The translations under genes and the position numbers were made by a program. Under the pieces are notes generated by a model that worked only from the letters and a program-made list of their open reading frames with translations, did no database searches and had not been told where the DNA came from. A stretch of 64,000 nucleotides of DNA from DYGA01 sp964540695 (GTDB taxonomy: Bacteria > Patescibacteriota > Patescibacteriia > S139-126), in the NCBI GenBank assembly GCA_964540695.1, contig CAZINS010000001.1, positions 62,001-126,000 of the forward strand, read 5' to 3'. Of this stretch, positions 15,344-24,210 are shown piece after piece; position 1 is the stretch's first letter; each line of letters begins with the position of its first letter.

Positions 15344-16342
15344 CTATTTTAAATATTGCCTGTTTTGCGAATGTTCTTGAAAAGTTTTAGCATAATAAAC
15401 CGTGCCATCAGGTGATGTTAAAAAGAAAAAATATTCATTGGTTGTGGGGTATATGGCCGCTTGTAAAGCTTTTAAACTGGGATTAGAAATCGGGGTTGGC
15501 GGTAAACCTGGATACTTATAAGAATTATAAGGGTTATCAATAGCCAATTCTGCCGCTGTTAAACTTGGATTTTTACCACCCGTAGCGTAATTTAAAGTAC
15601 TATCAGCTTGTAAGAACATTCCGGCAGATATTCTACGCAAAAAAATATCTGCTACCAATTTCATATCAACTTCTGTTTTAACTTCTTTTTCCAAAAGCGA
15701 AGCCAATTTCACAACCTCATGAATACTTCTTCCCTGTTCACTGGCTGCTTGTCTCATTGACTCACTAAATTTATTATCAAAATTCTTTAACATTTTATCT
15801 ATTACTTCCATTGCTGATGAATTAGTAAAAAAATGATAAGTATCAGGAAATAAATAACCTTCCAAAGTAGCGTTGGGTGATAATTCGGTTAAAAAAGAAT
15901 ATTTATCTTGCCATAAACTTACTCGATTTAACTCATCAAACTCTGCTCTAGAATCTATAACTCCTTTTTCTAATAAATAATTGGCAATATCGGTTGTCGT
16001 CCAACCTTCGATAAATCTAAGAATCAATTGATTGACTGCTCGAGGGGAAGTTAATATTTCAACTAAAGCCATATTGTCACTACTGGCTGGAATATTGAAA
16101 GTACCAGCAATAAAATTCTTTTCTAAATTTTTATACCAAACATAAGTTTCAAAAACAAACTTATTTTTTATTAAACCTTGCTCATATAAACTTTGACTAA
16201 TTTGATGCACACCATCACCAGTTTGAACAATAAATTCTTTGTTTACATTTTTTTCCGCCGGCATTAAATTGTAAGCAAAAAAACCCAAAGCCAATAAGCC
16301 GATGGTAGAAAACAATATAATAATAAATATTAAATATTTCAT
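15344..16342 (-). CDS. mltG: Endolytic murein transglycosylase MltG (YceG-like)
   Basis: Membrane-anchored enzyme that cuts nascent glycan strands. It has one N-terminal TM helix (about 4-26), a LysM-like region (about 35-75) and the catalytic domain with LASLLEKE (213-220), where Glu218 is the predicted catalytic acid. The YPGLPPTPISNP motif follows, with a C-terminal FFFLTSPDGTVYYAKT. 332 residues is normal. It is the last gene of pcm-manC-mltG, 2 bases after manC. Confidence 0.93.
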   Translation of the reverse strand: MKYLIFIIILFSTIGLLALGFFAYNLMPAEKNVNKEFIVQTGDGVHQISQSLYEQGLIKNKFVFETYVWYKNLEKNFIAGTFNIPASSDNMALVEILTSPRAVNQLILRFIEGWTTTDIANYLLEKGVIDSRAEFDELNRVSLWQDKYSFLTELSPNATLEGYLFPDTYHFFTNSSAMEVIDKMLKNFDNKFSESMRQAASEQGRSIHEVVKLASLLEKEVKTEVDMKLVADIFLRRISAGMFLQADSTLNYATGGKNPSLTAAELAIDNPYNSYKYPGLPPTPISNPSLKALQAAIYPTTNEYFFFLTSPDGTVYYAKTFQEHSQNRQYLK

Positions 16343-16344
16343 GT

Positions 16345-17406
16345 TTATAGAAAATTCTTTTTATTTTTTTGCTGTAAAATTTCTACAATCTTTTTTACTT
16401 CTTGACTACGATTTTTATCAGCTACCAAAACGGCATCAGCAGTCAAAACCACTAAACTATTTTTTATACCAATCGTAGTGACTAATTTTTTATCGGCAGA
16501 AAAAATAATATTATTATCACTATCAATATCAATAAAATCACCATTAACTCGATTGCCAGATTGTTTAGAAAAAAGTTCACTAACTGATTGCCAACTACCT
16601 ATATCACTCCAACCAAAAGCTGCCGGTATTACCAATAAATCTTGGTTAGCTTTTTCTAAAATACCATAGTCAATGGAAATTTTCGCAAATTTTTTAAATA
16701 GTTTTTCTATTTTCTGCTGCTCGGGATAAACTTTATTCATCTGCTGTAAAATGGCAAAATGTTCTGGTAAGTACTTTTCATACAACTGCCACAAATACTT
16801 TACAGAAAAAATAAAAATAGCCGGATTCCATAAATATTTATTGCTCCGATGATATATCTTTGCTTTAGCTAAAGTTGGTTTTTCAATAAAGCTATCTACT
16901 TGGTAAATTTTATCTCTATTAATCCTACTGACTACTTGGCCTAATTTTATATAACCATAACCTGTTTCTGGATATTCGGTTTTTACACCCACCAATAAAA
17001 TTTTATTGGGATTTTCTTTAATAACTTTTTCTCCTTGTTTTAAAATTCTTAAATATTCTCTTTTACTTGCAATATAATGATCAGAATTGATAGTAGCTAC
17101 AATACTATCAGGTGCTATTTGTTTGATATGCAACAAGGCTAAACCGATTGCCGGTGCGGTGTTGGCGGAAACAGGTTCAAAAGAATAATTTTTTATCTCT
17201 GGAACTTCTGTCTGACATTGTTTTTGATGCTCGCGGGCTGTTGCTAACCAAATATCTTTATTGGGGAAAAAACCCTGAAGTCTTTCGTAAGTATGCCTAA
17301 GTAAAGATTTTTTCTGATAAAGCTGTAAAAACTGTTTAGGATTTTTATGACGCGAAAGCGGCCATAACCTGGTACCACTACCACCAGCAAGTATTAAAGC
17401 TTTCAT
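16345..17406 (-). CDS. manC: Mannose-1-phosphate guanylyltransferase
   Basis: Makes GDP-mannose from mannose-1-phosphate and GTP for cell-surface sugars. The nucleotidyltransferase signature LAGGSGTRLWPLSR is at residues 6-19, with KQFL next. VGVKTEYPETGYGYIKLG and SFIEKPTLAKA are typical of the family. At 353 residues it has only the transferase part, without the phosphomannose isomerase domain of bifunctional enzymes. It is packed between pcm and mltG with gaps of 2-3 bases. Confidence 0.92.
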   Translation of the reverse strand: MKALILAGGSGTRLWPLSRHKNPKQFLQLYQKKSLLRHTYERLQGFFPNKDIWLATAREHQKQCQTEVPEIKNYSFEPVSANTAPAIGLALLHIKQIAPDSIVATINSDHYIASKREYLRILKQGEKVIKENPNKILLVGVKTEYPETGYGYIKLGQVVSRINRDKIYQVDSFIEKPTLAKAKIYHRSNKYLWNPAIFIFSVKYLWQLYEKYLPEHFAILQQMNKVYPEQQKIEKLFKKFAKISIDYGILEKANQDLLVIPAAFGWSDIGSWQSVSELFSKQSGNRVNGDFIDIDSDNNIIFSADKKLVTTIGIKNSLVVLTADAVLVADKNRSQEVKKIVEILQQKNKKNFL

Positions 17407-17409
17407 AAA

Positions 17410-18045
17410 TTATTTTATTTCTGGTACCAAGGGAACAAACATAAAACCAGGGTACTCTTTATATTTAAAGTTTTTTTCTGACTCTCTCTTAATATGATAT
17501 ATACTTTGTTTATCTTCGCCGACAGGTATGACCAAACGACCGCCTATTTTTAACTGCGACAAAATTTCTTTAGGTACTTTTGGTGCAGCAGCAGCAGCAA
17601 TAATTGCATCATAAGGTTCATACGGTGGATAACCGCCATAACCATTAACCTCTAATACTTCAATATTATCAAATTTATACTTTGCTAAATTATTTTTTGC
17701 AAAATCTACTAATTCTCTAATTCTCTCTACTGCCACCACCTGACCGTTCTTACCTACTATTTGAGCAATTAGGGCAGCTTGCCAACCTGAACCAACACCA
17801 ATATCTAAAATCTTTTCACCCAATTGCGGTTGTAATAACTCCAACATAAAAGCTACGGTTGCGGGTTGAGAAATTGTTTGACCATAACCTATAAGTAATG
17901 GATAGTTGTAATGTGATTCATGCTCTAAACCTCTCATGACAAAATCACTTCTTTTGATTTGCCTAAAAGCAGCAATAATTTCTGGAGTTCGTAAATAATC
18001 ATCCTGTTCAAGTTGGTCTATTAAATTTTGGTATAAATATGACAT
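17410..18045 (-). CDS. pcm: Protein-L-isoaspartate O-methyltransferase
   Basis: SAM-dependent repair methyltransferase acting on damaged Asp/Asn residues. It shows the PCMT signature YGQTISQPATVAFMLELL (about 54-71) and the SAM loop LDIGVGSGWQAALIAQ (79-94). GGRLVIPVGEDKQ lies near the C-terminus. 211 residues is the usual length. It is the first gene of a three-gene operon with manC and mltG. Confidence 0.93.
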   Translation of the reverse strand: MSYLYQNLIDQLEQDDYLRTPEIIAAFRQIKRSDFVMRGLEHESHYNYPLLIGYGQTISQPATVAFMLELLQPQLGEKILDIGVGSGWQAALIAQIVGKNGQVVAVERIRELVDFAKNNLAKYKFDNIEVLEVNGYGGYPPYEPYDAIIAAAAAPKVPKEILSQLKIGGRLVIPVGEDKQSIYHIKRESEKNFKYKEYPGFMFVPLVPEIK

Positions 18046-18090
18046 AGCTATATTTTAACAAACTTTTATATTAATTAAAAATAATTTAAC

Positions 18091-18119
18091 TTGATTTTTT
18101 TTATTAAATATGCTATACT
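18091..18119 (+). promoter_or_regulatory. Promoter of the CAP-domain gene
   Basis: TTGATT (18091-18096), a 17-base spacer and TATACT (18114-18119) preceded by TGC, an extended -10. The predicted leader is about 38 bases and has a small hairpin GTGGT...ACCAC but no SD. Confidence 0.75.
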
Positions 18120-18163
18120 ATAGATAGTGGTATAAAAACCACCAAAAATAAAAACAAAATTAT

Positions 18164-18754
18164 ATGTCAAACTACCTAGCGCCAAGTATTTACCCTTGGG
18201 ACAAAAAAATTTCTTTGTCAGCAAAAAAATATTTATTTGTATACTTATCTGTCAATATTGCCTTGGTTTTAATTTTGCAAGCATTCTTAATGGGAATGCT
18301 TTTTTTTGCACCTGCCAGTGCACAAATATTTAATATTAATCAACCAGAAGTAAAATCATTAAATACCGAAGAGATATTAAATATTGTCAATCAAGAAAGA
18401 CTACAATATAATTTAGATGTATTGATGTTAAATGAAAATTTACAATCAGCCGCTCAAGCCAAAGCTGAATACTTAATGACCGAGCAAATTTTTTCCCACT
18501 ATGGAAAAAATGGTGAACCTTTTTCTACCTGGATAAAACAAAATGACTATCAATACCTACGTGTGGGCGAAAACTTAGCCATTTCTTTTGAAGACAATGA
18601 AAAAATTGTTCAAGCTTGGTTGAATTCTGAAACACATAGGAAAAATATATTAAATCCATATTATCAAGAAACTGGCATAGCCATCAGTCAAGGCCTATAT
18701 AAAAACAAACCAACCTATATAGTGGTTCAAATTTTCGGTCAACCTATTAAATAA
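18164..18754 (+). CDS. CAP/SCP-domain secreted protein (YkwD-like)
   Basis: 196 residues. An N-terminal membrane segment or uncleaved signal (about 24-50) is followed by a CAP domain (about 66-194). CAP landmarks are LNIVNQERLQYNLDVL, ENLQSAAQAKAEYLM, HYGKNGEPF, GENLA and ETHRKNIL, including the two His residues of the CAP cavity. YkwD-type proteins are exported and of uncertain function (possibly wall binding). It is co-transcribed with the downstream DUF212 gene, 3 bases away. Confidence 0.85.
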   Translation: MSNYLAPSIYPWDKKISLSAKKYLFVYLSVNIALVLILQAFLMGMLFFAPASAQIFNINQPEVKSLNTEEILNIVNQERLQYNLDVLMLNENLQSAAQAKAEYLMTEQIFSHYGKNGEPFSTWIKQNDYQYLRVGENLAISFEDNEKIVQAWLNSETHRKNILNPYYQETGIAISQGLYKNKPTYIVVQIFGQPIK

Positions 18755-18757
18755 AAT

Positions 18758-19186
18758 ATGACTTATAAAATTTTAATTATTCCTCTCCTGGTCGTAGTAA
18801 TAGTGCAAATAATAAAATCACTTTATGATTTAAAAAAAGGATTTTTTAATTGGAATGTATTTATTAGTTATGGCGGCATGCCATCAGGCCATACGGCTAT
18901 GGTGGTATCTACTGCTACCACAATTGGACTTTATGCGGGTTTTAATTCACCTGTATTTTTAATTAGTCTGGTACTAGCTATTCTAATAATCAGAGACGCT
19001 TTGGGTTTTAGAATGCAACTATCTGAACATGGAAAAATCTTAAATAAATTAATCAAAGAACTACCCGATGAAAAAGAATTTAGCTATTCTTATTCACCAG
19101 AAAGACTTGGACACACTTATGCTCAAGTTTTAGTTGGTGGCATTTTGGGCTTAGCTCTAACCTATTTGTTTTATATAATTTTATAA
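18758..19186 (+). CDS. Divergent PAP2-family (DUF212) membrane protein
   Basis: 142 residues with about four TM helices. GGMPSGHTAMVVSTATTIG (about 39-57) corresponds to the PSGH motif of the PAP2 phosphatase superfamily. RDALGFRMQLSEHGKILN and RLGHTYAQVLVGGILG carry the remaining conserved residues of the DUF212 group. The enzymatic role, presumably dephosphorylation of a lipid-linked phosphate, is inferred from the family. It follows the CAP gene by 3 bases. Confidence 0.88.
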   Translation: MTYKILIIPLLVVVIVQIIKSLYDLKKGFFNWNVFISYGGMPSGHTAMVVSTATTIGLYAGFNSPVFLISLVLAILIIRDALGFRMQLSEHGKILNKLIKELPDEKEFSYSYSPERLGHTYAQVLVGGILGLALTYLFYIIL

Positions 19187-19217
19187 TAAATTAATTTTAA
19201 TAAACACCAAAAAAAAC

Positions 19218-19241
19218 CACCCCCTAATGGGGTGTTTTTTA
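19218..19241. terminator. Bidirectional terminator
   Basis: Stem CACCCC/GGGGTG with loop CTAAT, flanked by A and T runs. It lies between the converging DUF212 and gpmI genes. Confidence 0.85.
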
Positions 19242-19247
19242 AAAAAA

Positions 19248-20819
19248 TTAAATTAAAGATTTACCAGTCATTTCATCGGGAATAGGTAAACCTAGTAATG
19301 TCAAAATGGTCGGTGCTACATCAGCCAAGACACCTACCGGAGTACTAGCATACAATTCATTTTTACTAGCTAGTCTGCCTTGCCCTAACCATTGGTTACC
19401 TATAATTAAAAAAGGAACGGGTGAAGAAGAGTGTTCTTTATCTATCTCGCCACTGCGTAATTTAATCAGTTCTTCAGCATTACCATGATCAGCCGTAATC
19501 AATAAAATACCGTCACGGGCTAAGACCGCTTCAACAATCTTACCTAAACAATCATCAACCGCTTCAATACCTTTGATGGTAGCTGGTAAATTACCAGTAT
19601 GCGCGACCATATCGGGTGATGCATAATTTGCCAATACAAACATATAATCGCCTTTATTTACAGCTGCTAAAACTTTTTTAGTTGCTTCGTATGCTGACAT
19701 CTCTGGTTTTTTATCATAGCTAGGAATCTTCGGCGATGGCACCATCACATGTTCTTCACCGGCAAATGGCTTTTCCATACCCCCGTTAAAAAAGAAAGTA
19801 ACGTGAGCGTATTTTTCTGTTTCGGCTATATGAATTTGTTTTCCTCCGTTTTCTGAAATAACTTTAGCTAGTGGCATAGACACTATTTCTGGTGGAAAAG
19901 CAATTGTTACAGGCAAATCTTTTTCATATTCTGTCATGGTAACAAAAAATAAATTCTGACAAATTTTTTCTCGATTAAAACCTGTAAAATCATTTAATAC
20001 CATAGCCTTAGTCATTTCTCTTGCCCGATCACTCCGAAAATTAAAATAAATAACTGCATCATTATCACTAATCACGGCTGGTTTCTGTTGAGAGTCAACT
20101 ATTACAGTAGGTACTAATTCCTCATCAAAAATGCCTTGTTCATAAGATTGATTTATAGCTGCAATCGGATCATTATTTACAATTTCAGCTTTACCTAAAA
20201 CCATAGTATTATAAGCTGAAGCAATCCTCTCCCAACGATTATCACGGTCCATAGCATAAAATCGACCACAGATAGAAGCGATTCTACCTAAACCAACATT
20301 TTGTAAAACTTTTTGTAAAGCTACGATATAACCTAATCCACTGTTTTTGGCAGTATCACGACCATCTAAAAAAGCATGGATATACAATTGTTTTACTTTA
20401 TTCAATTTAGCCGTTTCTATCAGTGCATAAAGATGTTCATTGAAACTATGAACTCCACCGTCAGAAACTAGACCTATGATATGTAAAGAAGAATTATTTT
20501 TATTAACGTGTTCAAATGCCTCTAAAAATGCTTTATTTTTTACAAAACTACCGTCAGAAATGGCTCTAGTAATTCGGGGTAAATTTTGATATAAAATTTT
20601 TCCTGAACCTAAAGATAAGTGACCAACTTCTGAATTACCCATTTCTCCCCAAGGTAGTCCGACCGCCTCACCTGAGGCTTGAATATTAAAAGAAGGATAA
20701 TTCAATAAAAAACTGTCATAATTTGGCGTTTGAGCCAAGGAAATGGCATTACCAATCGATGGCGGCGCTATCCCCCAACCATCAAGTACTAGCAATACAA
20801 CTGGCACATGAATTTTCAT
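19248..20819 (-). CDS. gpmI: 2,3-bisphosphoglycerate-independent phosphoglycerate mutase (copy 1)
   Basis: Interconverts 3- and 2-phosphoglycerate using two Mn ions and a phosphoserine. It begins VVLLVLDGWG with the metal-binding Asp13. The active-site Ser63 is in MGNSEVGHLSLGSG. FNFRSDRAREM, HVTFFFNGG and ITADHGNAEE carry further catalytic and metal ligands. 523 residues is normal. Its ATG overlaps the stop of the second gpmI copy by 4 bases. This copy has the canonical MGNSEVGH signature and is more likely the housekeeping enzyme. Confidence 0.95.
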   Translation of the reverse strand: MKIHVPVVLLVLDGWGIAPPSIGNAISLAQTPNYDSFLLNYPSFNIQASGEAVGLPWGEMGNSEVGHLSLGSGKILYQNLPRITRAISDGSFVKNKAFLEAFEHVNKNNSSLHIIGLVSDGGVHSFNEHLYALIETAKLNKVKQLYIHAFLDGRDTAKNSGLGYIVALQKVLQNVGLGRIASICGRFYAMDRDNRWERIASAYNTMVLGKAEIVNNDPIAAINQSYEQGIFDEELVPTVIVDSQQKPAVISDNDAVIYFNFRSDRAREMTKAMVLNDFTGFNREKICQNLFFVTMTEYEKDLPVTIAFPPEIVSMPLAKVISENGGKQIHIAETEKYAHVTFFFNGGMEKPFAGEEHVMVPSPKIPSYDKKPEMSAYEATKKVLAAVNKGDYMFVLANYASPDMVAHTGNLPATIKGIEAVDDCLGKIVEAVLARDGILLITADHGNAEELIKLRSGEIDKEHSSSPVPFLIIGNQWLGQGRLASKNELYASTPVGVLADVAPTILTLLGLPIPDEMTGKSLI

Positions 20820-22396
20820 ATTTGTTCTTGGGCTAATAAGTTTTTACCAGTCATTTCTCTGGTAGTTGATATATTCATAACTGCTAAAACAGTTGGTGCC
20901 ACATCGGCTAATCTTCCTTTGGGTAATTTGTGAGTAGGAAAAAGTTGTTGCTTGGTTACAATAAAAAAAGGTACGGGATTACTAGAATGTTCTGTATCAA
21001 TTTCTCCAGTTTCTACATTTATTATTTCTTCAACATTACCATGATCGGCGGTAATAAATAAAACACCATCTCGAGCTAAAACTTCTTCTAAAATTAAACC
21101 TAAATTTTTATCTACACATTCTAGAGCTTTGATAGCAGCACCAAGATTGCCAGTATGACCCATCATGTCTGGATTAGCATAATTGATTGCATAAAAGTCA
21201 TACATATTTTTTTTAATATTATCTATTACTATCTCGGTAATCTTATTGGCTGACATCTCTGGCGTCTGATCATAAGAATCAACATCTGGTGAGGGCACAA
21301 AAATTCTATCCTCCCCGGCTACTGGTCGGTCATGACCGCCATTAAAAAAATAAGTGATATGAGCATACTTTTCACCCTCAGCTATATAAAGTTGTTTTAA
21401 ATTTCTTAAGGCATGTGTCAGAGTACCATTGATATTAGCCGACGGATAAGCGGTTAAAACATGATCAAGATCTGGACCAAAATCAGTCATGGCAACAAAC
21501 ACTAAATTTTTTATAATTTTTTCACGCTTAAAAGAATCTTTATTTTTATTTTCAAATTCTACTTGCACAAAAGGTTTACTTAATTGACGAGCGCGATCTG
21601 ATCTAAGGTTATAAAAAATTACCGAATCATTATCTTGAATCCGACCATAAGTAGGATCACCATCGATACTAACTATGGTTGGACTGATAAATTCATCTGT
21701 CTCTCCGCTGGCGTAGGCTTCTTTAATAGCTTTTTCTGGCTTAGCTACCAATTTACCAATACCCATAGTCAATGCTTCATAAGCTTTCTTGGTTTTTAAC
21801 CAATTTTTTTTACGATCCAATAAAACTCTCCCCATTATGGTTACTATACGTTCATGGGGTTGTAATTTTTCTTCCAAACTCCTTAAAAAACCAAGTCCTG
21901 CATGTTTGGGCGTATCCCGACCGTCAGTAAATAAATGTAAATATACATTGCTAGTTAAATTTTGTTGACGAATTAATTCTAATAATGCTTCTAGATGTTT
22001 AGGATTAACATGACCAGAATGTCTATCTGATAAAAGACCCATTAAATGGAGATTGCTATTATTTTTTTTGACATGAGAAATAGCAGCTATAAATGCTGAA
22101 TTTTTAAAAAAAGTACCATCGGCAATACTTTGATTAATTATCGATACATCTTGACCGACTACTCTACCAGCACCAATATTCATATGTCCAGCTTCACTAT
22201 TACCATCCTGATTGGGCATCAGACCAACATCTACTCCTGAAGCTGCCAATGAAGTATGATAATATTTCTCTCGTAACTTATTAAAATTCGGCGTATGAGC
22301 CATTTCCACTGGATTATCCACCTGTTCATTGGCTATACCCAACCCATCGATAACTACTAGTACATAAGGTTTTTTAATAGTTTGGTTATTTGTCAT
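20816..22396 (-). CDS. gpmI: 2,3-bisphosphoglycerate-independent phosphoglycerate mutase (copy 2)
   Basis: A second complete iPGM of 526 residues directly upstream of copy 1. All key motifs are present: VLVVIDGLG, Ser67 in GNSEAGHMNIGAGR, FYNLRSDRARQL, HITYFFNGG and ITADHGNVEE. The two proteins align throughout but differ strongly (for example DGNSEAGH versus MGNSEVGH), so this is an old paralogue pair and not an assembly repeat. Both lie in the pgk-pilin-eno operon and are translationally coupled. The role of the second copy is not evident; a different phosphate substrate is possible. Confidence 0.93.
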   Translation of the reverse strand: MTNNQTIKKPYVLVVIDGLGIANEQVDNPVEMAHTPNFNKLREKYYHTSLAASGVDVGLMPNQDGNSEAGHMNIGAGRVVGQDVSIINQSIADGTFFKNSAFIAAISHVKKNNSNLHLMGLLSDRHSGHVNPKHLEALLELIRQQNLTSNVYLHLFTDGRDTPKHAGLGFLRSLEEKLQPHERIVTIMGRVLLDRKKNWLKTKKAYEALTMGIGKLVAKPEKAIKEAYASGETDEFISPTIVSIDGDPTYGRIQDNDSVIFYNLRSDRARQLSKPFVQVEFENKNKDSFKREKIIKNLVFVAMTDFGPDLDHVLTAYPSANINGTLTHALRNLKQLYIAEGEKYAHITYFFNGGHDRPVAGEDRIFVPSPDVDSYDQTPEMSANKITEIVIDNIKKNMYDFYAINYANPDMMGHTGNLGAAIKALECVDKNLGLILEEVLARDGVLFITADHGNVEEIINVETGEIDTEHSSNPVPFFIVTKQQLFPTHKLPKGRLADVAPTVLAVMNISTTREMTGKNLLAQEQI

Positions 22397-22456
22397 AGTT
22401 AGTAAAAATAAGGTATAAATACCATATTATATATTAACATATTTTTATAAAATTAA

Positions 22457-23692
22457 TTACTTGGCTTGTTCTATTTTTAAAAGCCGATTGTATTTAGCTA
22501 ATCTTTCTGCTCGAGCTGGGGCGCCGCTTTTTATATAATCAGCACTTACTGCTACCGCTAAATCAGCAATAAAATCGTCAGTTGTTTCACCACTACGATG
22601 CGAGATGATTATCTTATAATCATTTTTTTGAGCGGTAATAATAGTTTGCATTGTTTCAGTTACAGTACCAATTTGATTTAATTTAATTAAAATAGAATTA
22701 GCCACTTGATTGGCTATCCCTTTTTGTAACCTTTCCTGATTGGTCACAAATAAATCATCGCCAATTAATAATGTTTTGCTACTCAAATGCTTGGTCAATT
22801 TTTCCCAACCTGACCAATCATCTTCAGCTAAACCATCTTCAATAGCAATTAAAGAATATTTATCAATCCATTTTTTATAAGTTGATATTAGTTTATCAAC
22901 ACTAGTTATTTTATTTTCAAAATTATAATTTTTACCATCATAAAACTCAGAAGCTGCTACATCCAAAGCTAAGTTTATATCCTGACCCAATTTATATTTA
23001 GCTTTTTTAATAGCTTGGACTAATAATTGTAGAGCCACTTCATTATTAGGTAAACGAGGTGCAAAGCCACCTTCATCACCCAAGCCAGTTGACAATTTTT
23101 TTGACTGTAATATTTTTTTCAAAGTGTGATATATCTCAGCACCTGCCCGTAATCTTTCGGCAAATGTTTTTTGCCTCGGTACAATCATAAATTCTTGAAT
23201 CGATAATTCATTATCAGCATGACGACCACCATTTAAAACATTCATCATTGGTAAGGGTATTTGAATTTTATATTTATAACCATAAACCTTTCTTAAAAAA
23301 GCAAATAAAGGTAAACGATAATGATAAGCACAAGCTCTAGCATAAGCCATGGAAACACCTAAAATTGCATTGGCCCCTAAACGACGTTTATCTAACGTAC
23401 CGTCCAGCGAACACAAAGTATAATCTAAATCTATGATATCAGTTATCTTTTTACCTACCACCGTTCTGGCAATCTCATTTTCAATATTTTTAATTGCTTG
23501 CCTAACCCCCAAGCCTTGATAACGTTTTCCTCCATCTCTTAATTCATAAGCTTCATGTCGACCAGTAGATGCACCAGCAGGTACTAAAGCTGTGGCTTTA
23601 ACACCTGAACTTAATTCTATAAAAACAGCAACCGTCGGATTACCACGGGAATCAAGTATTTCTAATCCTTTAATTTTTTTAATCGTTATCAT
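22457..23692 (-). CDS. eno: Enolase
   Basis: Dehydrates 2-phosphoglycerate to phosphoenolpyruvate. The opening GLEILDSRGNPTVAV, GASTGRHEAYELRDG, the metal ligands in NLALDVAASEF, EDGLAEDDW and GDDLFVTN, and SHRSGETTDDFIADLAVA near the end are all standard. 411 residues is slightly short for the family. It precedes the two phosphoglycerate mutases, the enzymes that supply its substrate. No SD is seen before the ATG. Confidence 0.96.
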   Translation of the reverse strand: MITIKKIKGLEILDSRGNPTVAVFIELSSGVKATALVPAGASTGRHEAYELRDGGKRYQGLGVRQAIKNIENEIARTVVGKKITDIIDLDYTLCSLDGTLDKRRLGANAILGVSMAYARACAYHYRLPLFAFLRKVYGYKYKIQIPLPMMNVLNGGRHADNELSIQEFMIVPRQKTFAERLRAGAEIYHTLKKILQSKKLSTGLGDEGGFAPRLPNNEVALQLLVQAIKKAKYKLGQDINLALDVAASEFYDGKNYNFENKITSVDKLISTYKKWIDKYSLIAIEDGLAEDDWSGWEKLTKHLSSKTLLIGDDLFVTNQERLQKGIANQVANSILIKLNQIGTVTETMQTIITAQKNDYKIIISHRSGETTDDFIADLAVAVSADYIKSGAPARAERLAKYNRLLKIEQAK

Positions 23693-23708
23693 GTTAACAA
23701 TTTAATTT

Positions 23709-24209
23709 TTATTTAAGAGTTTTAATGATATCATCTGCATTATATAAATTTTGTCCCACACCGTCTGGACCAAAAGATCCTACCACAGCGCCCGTGCGAC
23801 AACCACTTCCCCCGCCACAAGGCTTATCATTTGCATTTAAAGAATAATCAGTATCAAAAAAATAATTATTCCCCCAAGGGTCTGGCGATAAATTTCCCAT
23901 ATAAGGGCCAGACCAATTTAAAAATAAACCATCAGTAGATAAAATCCCCGATTCGTTAGTGGTTAGATCCCAAAGTTCATTACCATTACCTGTATTTATT
24001 TCCTCAGCAGTCTGATGACCTGGCCATTCACCTGAATCGATCATCAATTGACCCATAGCATTATAAATTGTATCAATGTCATGTTGGGCTTTGGCAATTT
24101 TTGCCTTTTCTCTAGCATTTCTAAACGCCACCACAGACAAAGTGCTTAAAATACCAATAATTGCAATCACCACTAAAACTTCGATTAAAGTAAAACCTTT
24201 TCTTAACAT
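23709..24209 (-). CDS. Type IV pilin/pseudopilin-like protein
   Basis: 166 residues. It has a class III signal, KGFTLIEVLVVIAIIGILS, with predicted prepilin peptidase cleavage after Gly5 and the conserved Glu10 (Glu5 of the mature form). An amphipathic helix and a C-terminal globular domain follow, with a GCR/GSFGPDG tail typical of type II secretion G-like pseudopilins. It is inserted between pgk and eno, 1-16 bases from each, so it would be co-expressed with glycolysis. Its own assembly machinery is not in this window. Confidence 0.88.
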   Translation of the reverse strand: MLRKGFTLIEVLVVIAIIGILSTLSVVAFRNAREKAKIAKAQHDIDTIYNAMGQLMIDSGEWPGHQTAEEINTGNGNELWDLTTNESGILSTDGLFLNWSGPYMGNLSPDPWGNNYFFDTDYSLNANDKPCGGGSGCRTGAVVGSFGPDGVGQNLYNADDIIKTLK

Positions 24210-24210
24210 A

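Noticed and set aside
19248..22396. Tandem gpmI copies as an assembly duplication
   Set aside because: The two proteins differ along their whole length, including active-site context, so they are true paralogues.
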